Origin: Tritrichomonas musculus
Lineage: Eukaryota > Parabasalia > Tritrichomonadida > Tritrichomonadidae
Assembly (NCBI GenBank): GCA_039105265.1
Contig: JAPFFF010000015.1
Coordinates: 992,001-1,056,000, forward strand
Length of the DNA stretch: 64,000 nt
Reading direction: 5' to 3'
In this document: one piece after another, positions 58,102 through 64,000 of the stretch
How positions within the stretch are numbered: the stretch's first letter is position 1
Layout of the letters: each line of letters starts with the position of its first letter
Made by a program: the position numbers and the translations under genes
Notes under the pieces: model-generated
What the model saw: only the letters and a program-made list of their open reading frames with translations
Databases searched by the model: none
What the model was told of the DNA's origin: nothing

Positions 58102-58559
58102 TGCCTCAGGAGGTTGTTCATGGCATCGGTACACTCATTCACGGTACTGGTGAGCTGATTTATTTTTGCGGTGATCACGCCGATGGTGTTCTCCAGCGTG
58201 GTAATCCGTTTGGTGTAGTCATCTACTGTTGACTGCAATGCATTGATGTCAGCTCGAATGCTGGCAAATTGGATCTCCACCAGTGTATCACTATCGGCTG
58301 GCTTGGTGATCTTCTTGAGAAACACATTACTGGAGCCATCCTTGCCAGTGCGTTTGGTAATCCTGTACTCGCATTCGGGGGTGATTATTTTGTAGGTTTT
58401 ATTGAGGTAATTGGTGGTCTTCTCATTGAACATGTCCTTGTACTTCTGGTAGAACAGGTCGAACTCCTCTACTGAGTTGAACGTGCGCTGCTCCTGCTTG
58501 TTATCATTAATGACCCTAATATCGCATTGAGCTATATGTTTCATACCATCGCAATTCAT
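58098..58559 (-). CDS. Polinton protein with C-terminal coiled coil, 153 aa
   Basis: Start set at 58559 (MNCDGMKHIAQCDIRVIND) because an ATTTTTG motif lies 12 bases upstream, as for other genes of the element; an in-frame ATG at 58613 would overlap the next gene's end. The N-terminal half is beta-rich (YKIITPECEYRITKRTGKDG); the C-terminal 55 residues are a heptad coiled coil (ALQSTVDDYTKRITTLENTI). Unrecognised. Confidence 0.6.
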   Translation of the reverse strand: MNCDGMKHIAQCDIRVINDNKQEQRTFNSVEEFDLFYQKYKDMFNEKTTNYLNKTYKIITPECEYRITKRTGKDGSSNVFLKKITKPADSDTLVEIQFASIRADINALQSTVDDYTKRITTLENTIGVITAKINQLTSTVNECTDAMNNLLRH

Positions 58560-58609
58560 TTCAAAACGGACAAAAATATATTCGCATGTATGTGGATATT
58601 CGATGATGA

Positions 58610-58861
58610 TCAAACCTTGTCCAGTATGGATTTACCTATTTCACCAACCTTACCAACCGTTCCCAATCCTCTATCAATAGTATCAATCAATCCACCTGCG
58701 CCAGGTATCAATCCTGCAATTGGTTTGACCCTATCAATGATTTGTCTACCAGCGTTGACAACTGATGGTAGTTTATCGACAACTCTCTGTGCGACATTCC
58801 TGAGTGTAGATCCCACTTTGCGGAATCCATTTTTGATCTTCTTGAAGATGCCAATTCCCAT
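58610..58861 (-). CDS. Polinton small amphipathic basic protein, 83 aa
   Basis: Start at 58861 gives MGIGIFKKIKNGFRKVGSTL, an amphipathic basic helix, followed by a Gly/Pro-rich hydrophobic middle (IAGLIPGAGGLIDTI) and another helix. This layout resembles minor capsid proteins with membrane-active helices, such as adenovirus pVI, and its place beside the major capsid gene fits. Homology not shown. The short gap to the capsid gene (58862-58907) is a divergent promoter with A/T tracts. Confidence 0.6.
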   Translation of the reverse strand: MGIGIFKKIKNGFRKVGSTLRNVAQRVVDKLPSVVNAGRQIIDRVKPIAGLIPGAGGLIDTIDRGLGTVGKVGEIGKSILDKV

Positions 58862-58907
58862 TTGATATATAAAAAAATGCGATTTCATGGTTTTTTGCGA
58901 GATTCAA

Positions 58908-60776
58908 ATGCGCTACAGGAACGAACGAGCTCACAATTTGAAGTACGAGGCCGGTAATGTCATGGAGACATTCCAGAGCATGAGGAACATCATCAATGTG
59001 AATGATGGTACCAGGAGCTTCTCATTCAGAACCGTCGATTGCCATGACCAGCCAGCCCCATTTCACCAAGGCCAGTACTCGCAGATCTCATTAACACACC
59101 CCGACCACTTCATTAGCGATGTCGATAAAGGCTTCCTCACATTCCACATCAGACTTGATTTGCAATTGAACACCGATACTGCCAAATTGCGATTGATTGA
59201 AGATCCCGATAACCTCTACAAACTATTCGTGGGATACAAGTCCTCGAACCAATTGTTTGACAGGCTAGAGATCCTCCATAACAATGTCAATGTCGGATAC
59301 CAGCAAAATGAGTGCATTCGCGAGGGCTTCCTATACTCGGTTTTGAAACCAGAGACTGAGAAGAAGCGCCGCCGATTCGTTCACAGCTTATGGGAAAATG
59401 TCTCGAACTATAGTCAAACACATGCTGGTGTATATGTCAATCTCAATGACTTCAAGGACAATGGCAAGACCACTGCTGAATTCGACTTGAATGTACCATT
59501 TGATGACTTGCTTGCATTGCAGGCATTCGACTTATTCCCGAATGGGATCATTGGTGATTTAGCTATTAGATTCCAAGTCAGTCCAGCTGGTCTAGTATGG
59601 GCAGTCATTGATCCATATACGGTTGCTGAAGCCAAGGCATTCCTGGAAGATGATGATCACATTACGATGAAGCAATTGGAGCAGTTACGTGAAATCAAGG
59701 CCCGTGGTAAACTCAAGAGGCAATTCACACAAATCGGTAATGAGGCCCTTATACCAGGGGTATTCGATAATACCATCACATTCAAGTACAATATCTGCGC
59801 CGAACATGGAATTCCAGTTAATGACACACCGATTGAGATCACATTCGGATTTACAGATGCTGAATATGAGAAATTCGGTATTAAGAAGACTATGGATCTG
59901 AAGGAGATCGCACGCCATAACCCAGACTATACAGGCACTATTGAAAGCAATATGGCAATTCAAATCGTTGAAGAACATAATGCGATCAAATACGAATCAC
60001 AACCAGCAACACTCACCGTTAACCAAATGACCATCACTCTCTGCAAGTCCAATATGCAAGGATATGGCGTTTGTGAATCCACTCGTGCAAGCATTGAATC
60101 CATCTTACGTGAGGGCCTAGTAATCCCATCTCAAAAGGTCGATTACCATGCATTCCCAATCGCAGCCGCCGCAAATGGTATCAAGTCCACATTGAATATC
60201 CCATTGATCAATGTTACAAGCATGTCATTACTGTTCCCCAAGCATCACAATGATTTGACTGTATTTGAGAATCCCGTTTACCAAAACTGCTATTTGAATA
60301 TTGGTGGTAAGAACTTCCCAGATGAGAATGTCAGTACCATTGGCGCCAGATTCTTCGAAAGCCAATTAACAGCTGGAGATCTCGATGGTATCACACTCCA
60401 ATGTACAAAGGAGTTCGAGGATAGCTTCACAATGCCCAAGAACGATGGCGATGGAAATAGGTATAAGAACACACTGAGTGATGCCACATCATTTGTATTC
60501 AATGTCCAAACAGAACGTGCATCTGCTGGATACTGTTATGATGGCTTAGATGGTGGCAAAGGCAATATCCAAATACAAGTCAATGGTCAACCCATATTCA
60601 CTGGCAATAATGACACCTATTACAATATTATCGAACCAAGTGGAGCTGTTGTTAGACCACCACCTGTACAACTCTGTTTATGCAGAGACACCTACTTCAA
60701 GCTCTCACTCGATGGCCTTGAGTATATCGATGATGAATCACCAGCTGGCTCACAAGTTGATCCAGAAATGGCATAA
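58908..60776 (+). CDS. Polinton major capsid protein, double jelly-roll type
   Basis: 622 aa from ATG 58908 (an upstream ATG at 58887 is less likely because the TTTTTTGCGAGATTCAAATG context marks 58908). The sequence is beta-rich throughout. Two jelly rolls are suggested: about 30-240 (SFRTVDCHDQPAPFHQGQYS, FLTFHIRLDL, then VPFDDLLALQAFDLFPNGII with GDLAIRFQ, the signature region of Polinton capsid proteins) and about 270-600. No cleavage site evident. It would form the icosahedral shell, so the element is virus-like. Confidence 0.85.
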   Translation: MRYRNERAHNLKYEAGNVMETFQSMRNIINVNDGTRSFSFRTVDCHDQPAPFHQGQYSQISLTHPDHFISDVDKGFLTFHIRLDLQLNTDTAKLRLIEDPDNLYKLFVGYKSSNQLFDRLEILHNNVNVGYQQNECIREGFLYSVLKPETEKKRRRFVHSLWENVSNYSQTHAGVYVNLNDFKDNGKTTAEFDLNVPFDDLLALQAFDLFPNGIIGDLAIRFQVSPAGLVWAVIDPYTVAEAKAFLEDDDHITMKQLEQLREIKARGKLKRQFTQIGNEALIPGVFDNTITFKYNICAEHGIPVNDTPIEITFGFTDAEYEKFGIKKTMDLKEIARHNPDYTGTIESNMAIQIVEEHNAIKYESQPATLTVNQMTITLCKSNMQGYGVCESTRASIESILREGLVIPSQKVDYHAFPIAAAANGIKSTLNIPLINVTSMSLLFPKHHNDLTVFENPVYQNCYLNIGGKNFPDENVSTIGARFFESQLTAGDLDGITLQCTKEFEDSFTMPKNDGDGNRYKNTLSDATSFVFNVQTERASAGYCYDGLDGGKGNIQIQVNGQPIFTGNNDTYYNIIEPSGAVVRPPPVQLCLCRDTYFKLSLDGLEYIDDESPAGSQVDPEMA

Positions 60777-60801
60777 GAAATATGGCATTAGTGGTAAAAA
60801 T

Positions 60802-60807
60802 ATTTTT
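60802..60807 (+). promoter_or_regulatory. Polinton ATTTTT upstream motif
   Basis: ATTTTT 11 bases before the start at 60819. Confidence 0.5.
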
Positions 60808-60818
60808 GCACTTTGGAA

Positions 60819-61439
60819 ATGTCTCTCCATAAGGCTAGAATCCTATCAAGTGAGAATGATGCGAGTGTTAAGCAGGAGCAGAATGTGAATATTAAGATCG
60901 CCGCGAATAGACCTCCACCAGTTCAACCAGTATCATACCCTCAAGTCCCACAGATGCAACCCCAAATGGGATACACCCAAAATGGCACACAGGATGCAAA
61001 TTTTACTACAGCCTCGACAACTGGTGCATATCCATCAGTTGCTCCAATAAACAGTCCACCCCAAGGAAGTTCATTCCCTGAGTCTCCGACAATAGATCGA
61101 TCATTAGACCCCGACACTGACGACTTGGGTACCAAAAATAAATTCCTCGAGATATTGCTGAGCATCTATGAGACCAATCCACTGAGGATGAACAACTACC
61201 TAGTGTGTCATAGCAACACGCTGATGGAGCTCATTAAGATACTCACTAAGGCTGATAGGGTTGAGCTGGTCATCAATGAGGACAGTGGGTGCACTGGTTG
61301 TGTTTCGAACTCGAAGTACATGAAAATCGACAAGATACTGGTGTCCAAAAACGGGGTGTCCAATGAGTTGAAATACGGATATAACCATGTATGGACCGAG
61401 CTCATAAGGCACTCGATATCACTCAAAATCTGTATTTAA
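60819..61439 (+). CDS. Polinton protein, unknown, 206 aa
   Basis: Start MSLHKARILSSEN at 60819 favoured by the upstream motif. Residues 30-105 are Pro/Gln/Ser/Thr-rich and disordered. The C-terminal 100 residues are folded (NKFLEILLSIYETNPLRMNN, ADRVELVINEDSGCTGCVSN) with a CTGC pair. Not recognised. Co-directional with the capsid and ATPase genes. Confidence 0.65.
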   Translation: MSLHKARILSSENDASVKQEQNVNIKIAANRPPPVQPVSYPQVPQMQPQMGYTQNGTQDANFTTASTTGAYPSVAPINSPPQGSSFPESPTIDRSLDPDTDDLGTKNKFLEILLSIYETNPLRMNNYLVCHSNTLMELIKILTKADRVELVINEDSGCTGCVSNSKYMKIDKILVSKNGVSNELKYGYNHVWTELIRHSISLKICI

Positions 61440-61449
61440 ATTCGCATAA

Positions 61450-61599
61450 ATGGCCAGCGCGAGTGAAATCATCATGAATATACTATTGGGACTGATATTG
61501 GTGACCAATGTAGTTGAACTGCTATTACTGGTATCGCTTACAGCAGAAGATGAACCACCTGAGTTGACCGATGAGCTGAGGCGCACATTGTATGCGTAA
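61450..61599 (+). CDS. Polinton small membrane protein, 49 aa
   Basis: ATG in a TTCGCATAAATG context, ending TAA at 61597-61599, 19 bases before the ATPase. One hydrophobic helix (IIMNILLGLILVTNVVELLL) followed by an acidic tail (AEDEPPELTDEL). Plausible membrane or virion component; unrecognised. Confidence 0.55.
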   Translation: MASASEIIMNILLGLILVTNVVELLLLVSLTAEDEPPELTDELRRTLYA

Positions 61600-61606
61600 G
61601 AGCTTT

Positions 61607-61612
61607 ATTTTT
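61607..61612 (+). promoter_or_regulatory. Polinton ATTTTT upstream motif
   Basis: ATTTTT 6 bases before the ATPase start at 61619. Confidence 0.5.
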
Positions 61613-61618
61613 GACTAA

Positions 61619-62608
61619 ATGCTGTATTACAAGCGCCTACGACCAACCCTTTTCGACTATACATCTATTGAATTATCAGACAGTTCCAGTAGTGATCCAA
61701 TTGATCTTGATACATTCGATAGGTACCGGAAGCAGCAACCGGTATCCAAGAGGTTTGATGTGGATGCGGCTATGAGTGAGGCCTATTCCAAGAATAGGGA
61801 TAAAATCACCAATGCATCCATAAGGCCAATCGCTAATGGGATCTATGCGTGGTACAATACTTTGAACATACTGGTGGCATCACAAGGCAAAGGCAAGAGC
61901 CATACAGTAATTCGCGATATCATTCAAATGGGTAGACTCAGTAATGGGAGGTTTGGGGGAGCACCTGAGGATTCACAGAATCCGTTCACTGGCACTCATA
62001 AGCCCATTGGGCTCTTCCATATGATCGTGTATGTGAGTAAGAACGGTATTATAAATGATTCCACATTTGAATCTCAACGCGAGCTCATCAACTTGCCCAT
62101 TGTGGTCGTCGCTGATAGTAATGCTGAACGGTATTTGAAGGAGCTCGACCTATGGAAGGAGTTGTATAACAAATATAGCTCGGTTGGGAAGACATCTATC
62201 GACGAGTCCAAGCTACAGCAGATGTTTGAGTTCCTCCATATCAGCAAACTCGGGAAACCCAATGTACCACTCAACACCATAATCCTGTGCGAGGACTTCA
62301 TTAAGAGCAAGCTGTTGAAGTCAGCATACTTCACAAACTATATCACCCAGTTGCGTCATAAGAACTCAATCGTATACATCAATATCCAGTTCTTCAAGGG
62401 GGTGCCAACCGATTACAAAAATAACTGCACATCATTCTTCATATTCAATGGGTTCTCGCGGCAGAAACTCAATTACATATATCAACAGGTGAGCATACCT
62501 TGTGAGTTCGAGGAGTTGTGGCAAAAATATCGGACCTTATCGGGCCATGATTTCATATTGGTGAACACGGTTGAACACGATATGCAGGTCATATATAGCA
62601 AGGCTTAA
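61619..62608 (+). CDS. Polinton FtsK/HerA-type DNA packaging ATPase
   Basis: 329 aa. Walker A region LNILVASQGKGKSHTVIRDI (about 82-100) and Walker B region NTIILCEDFIKS (about 219), followed by YITQLRHKNSIVYINIQFFK, which carries the sensor-like polar residue of A32-type ATPases. It would pump the element's DNA into capsids. Its TAA shares TTAA with the stop of the convergent next gene. Confidence 0.85.
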   Translation: MLYYKRLRPTLFDYTSIELSDSSSSDPIDLDTFDRYRKQQPVSKRFDVDAAMSEAYSKNRDKITNASIRPIANGIYAWYNTLNILVASQGKGKSHTVIRDIIQMGRLSNGRFGGAPEDSQNPFTGTHKPIGLFHMIVYVSKNGIINDSTFESQRELINLPIVVVADSNAERYLKELDLWKELYNKYSSVGKTSIDESKLQQMFEFLHISKLGKPNVPLNTIILCEDFIKSKLLKSAYFTNYITQLRHKNSIVYINIQFFKGVPTDYKNNCTSFFIFNGFSRQKLNYIYQQVSIPCEFEELWQKYRTLSGHDFILVNTVEHDMQVIYSKA

Positions 62609-63084
62609 ACCATATCTGGGTCATCATCCAATACCAAATCCTGATGCTTGCCGATGAATACATCCGGTTCTGCAATATTGTATTTTTCACGTAATCTGGC
62701 GATGAGATCCTTGGTGTTTATATTGGTTCGCTCAATCGAGTAGTTGTAATACGGGCATTCCTTGTATTCGTGCTTTTCGGTATTCCCATTTACGAAGAAC
62801 TCCTGCATGTTGACACTCAATTTGCGTCTACTATTGGATGATAGCTTGACAAATTCGAGGTCCATCTCCTTGAGCTTATTAGGGTAGAACCTAATGGTTT
62901 CAGAACCATTCTGGAGTGATACATATAGGACCCTCGCGAGGTACAATGAGTTCCTCAAGTTGAATGGGAACTTGTCACACAATATCGCGAAATTGCATTT
63001 GGCAAATCCATCAGGCTTTGGCAATAGGGCTACTAGTGTGTTGATGTACTCGTAGACATTGAGGTGGCTTGGAGTGGCTTCCAT
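62605..63084 (-). CDS. Polinton protein, unknown, 159 aa
   Basis: Start chosen at 63084 (MEATPSHLNVYEYINTLVAL) because ATTTTTTTATCGCATTCCAAATG precedes it; the in-frame ATG at 63114 lies upstream of that motif. Mixed alpha/beta, with KCNFAILCDKFPFNLRNSLY and an acidic end (DLVLDDDPDMV). No family recognised. Convergent with the ATPase gene, overlapping it by 4 bases. Confidence 0.65.
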   Translation of the reverse strand: MEATPSHLNVYEYINTLVALLPKPDGFAKCNFAILCDKFPFNLRNSLYLARVLYVSLQNGSETIRFYPNKLKEMDLEFVKLSSNSRRKLSVNMQEFFVNGNTEKHEYKECPYYNYSIERTNINTKDLIARLREKYNIAEPDVFIGKHQDLVLDDDPDMV

Positions 63085-63167
63085 TTGGAATGCGATAAAA
63101 AAATCAATATTCAAATATCAAAATACGGGTTTTCCCAAAATCATCTGGGGTCCAAAAATAGATCATC

Positions 63168-64000
63168 TCAGGCCTTAGCGTAGTACACGACTTTAACACG
63201 CTTCTCCCATGCAATGGTCTTAACCAGTTTGCTAGACTTGGAGAGTATCATACCTAATCCACGAGGGGTTATATTGGTGTTGAAGTACTGGTTATATTTT
63301 GGGGTTAGTTCGACTATAGATATTCGATCATTTGGGAGTCCATTAATGAACTCGTCCAAGGTCTTCTCCTGAGCAATCCCATGTGCTTTAGCTGCAATGG
63401 GTATAGGCTGGGGGTCGACGTTTGATACATCAGCTATCCCGATCTGCGGGGGGCTATGATGGGATTCTTCAGCATTGTCTTGGGGGTCTTCAACAATGGG
63501 TGCAGGTTGGGGGTCGACGTTTGATGCATCAGCTATCCCGATCTGCGGGGGGCTATGATTGGATTCTTCAGCATTGTCTTGGGGGTCTTCAACAATGGGT
63601 GCAGGTTGGGGTTTCTCAGCTATATCACTCTTTGGGGGACTATGATTGGATTCCCGAATGTGGATATTATTCAATAACTCGTTTTCACATATTTTGCCAA
63701 TGCAATCCTTGATCTCCCCATCGATGATTTTGGATACATCGTGTATGATAAAGTCATTGAGGTTCTTCATGAGAACTCGTGAATAGCTCTTAACGAGTTT
63801 GCTATTTGACATATCAGTTGGGGGGTATAGGTTAAGGTTATTATCGATCGCATTGTAGATTGTACCGAGGTATAGCATTTGACAAGCATTGCTGATATCA
63901 TCATACAACTTCATGAGGGAATCATATCTGTGTTTATCACTTGCGAAGTACTCATTTGGTCCAACTCCTGCGAGTAGCTTGGTGAAGCTGGATATCAATC
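63168..64000 (-). CDS. Polinton protein with 33-residue repeats, 5' end beyond window
   Basis: Reads from the window edge to a stop at 63168; at least 276 aa. The N-terminal visible part is helical (KHRYDSLMKLYDDISNACQM). The middle contains two full copies and a partial third of a 33-residue unit (NHSPPQIGIADASNVDPQPA, PIVEDPQDNAEES). The last 70 residues look like a winged-helix (TLDEFINGLPNDRISIVELT, TPRGLGMILSKSSKLVKTIA), suggesting DNA binding. Family unknown. Confidence 0.65.
   Translation of the reverse strand, partial: LISSFTKLLAGVGPNEYFASDKHRYDSLMKLYDDISNACQMLYLGTIYNAIDNNLNLYPPTDMSNSKLVKSYSRVLMKNLNDFIIHDVSKIIDGEIKDCIGKICENELLNNIHIRESNHSPPKSDIAEKPQPAPIVEDPQDNAEESNHSPPQIGIADASNVDPQPAPIVEDPQDNAEESHHSPPQIGIADVSNVDPQPIPIAAKAHGIAQEKTLDEFINGLPNDRISIVELTPKYNQYFNTNITPRGLGMILSKSSKLVKTIAWEKRVKVVYYAKA
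63414..63635. repeat. 99-bp tandem repeat (two full units, partial third)
   Basis: GTCGACGTTTGAT recurs at 63414 and 63513, and the following bases including CCCGATCTGCGGGGGGCTAT are nearly identical; in frame with the overlapping gene. Confidence 0.9.

Larger units (their letters stand above)
44130..64000. mobile_element. Polinton/Maverick, left end present, right end outside window
   Basis: From about 44.13 kb G+C rises sharply and genes become densely packed on both strands. The set is diagnostic: protein-primed PolB, rve-type integrase, packaging ATPase and double-jelly-roll major capsid protein. The left terminal region (about 44,130-44,345) carries two related 21-bp words (TGACCCATAACTGAAGGCCA at 44153 and a variant at 44271) and a (CTA)15 tract. 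The exact first base is not determinable because the other terminus is not in view. About 19.9 kb is visible. Most frames are long and open, so the copy appears young and nearly whole, with about one visible break (fibre region). No adenain-type protease was recognised in the visible part. Confidence 0.93.

Noticed and set aside
60813-63084. Adenain-type cysteine protease expected in Polintons
   Set aside because: None of the visible proteins shows a convincing His-Asp/Glu-Gln-Cys layout; it may lie beyond the window.

Overview
The window looks like a chromosome segment of a trichomonad parabasalid, most like Tritrichomonas (inference). The host part is extremely A+T-rich and its genes are single open frames without visible introns. 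Several starts sit within about 15 bases of a TCA initiator-like motif. Gene content also fits: a BTB/discoidin protein, a three-repeat MYB, a GAF phosphodiesterase, MULE and mariner-type transposon debris, and a Polinton/Maverick.

Region 1 (1-8.7 kb) is gene-poor and repeat-rich. It holds the 3' end of an unrecognised gene, a tandem repeat of about 122 bp, an inverted repeat with 452-bp arms of equal length, an ARM-like pseudogene with two in-frame stops, a 1.73-kb transposon with 15-bp TIRs and an 8-bp target duplication, and two neighbouring TA-flanked MITEs. Region 2 (8.7-39.1 kb) is mostly host genes: BTB + F5/8C protein, fucosyltransferase-like membrane protein, unknown protein, AAAP amino-acid transporter, small coiled coil, GAF-PDE with 41 MNQ units inside its second GAF domain, RUN-domain protein (-), secreted GH35 beta-galactosidase (-), Prp16 DEAH helicase, ribosomal protein eL21, a single-AAA CDC48 relative with a DPF/NPF-rich tail (-), a centrin-like EF-hand protein and a MYB factor (-).

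Region 3 (39.1-44.1 kb) is transposon debris: a 1.39-kb TA-flanked TIR element with helix-turn-helix ORF remnants, and a MULE transposase fragment cut off by the next region.

Region 4 (about 44.13 kb to the window end) is a Polinton/Maverick, treated here as a fossil virus-like element. It is sharply richer in G+C than the host DNA and densely packed on both strands. It carries protein-primed DNA polymerase B with an HNH-like insert, a fibre-like gene, an rve-type integrase, a double-jelly-roll major capsid protein, an FtsK/HerA packaging ATPase and several small unknown genes. Long open frames suggest a young copy with about one visible break; its right end lies outside the window. Many of its genes share an ATTTTT motif shortly before an AAATG start, unlike the host TCA pattern.
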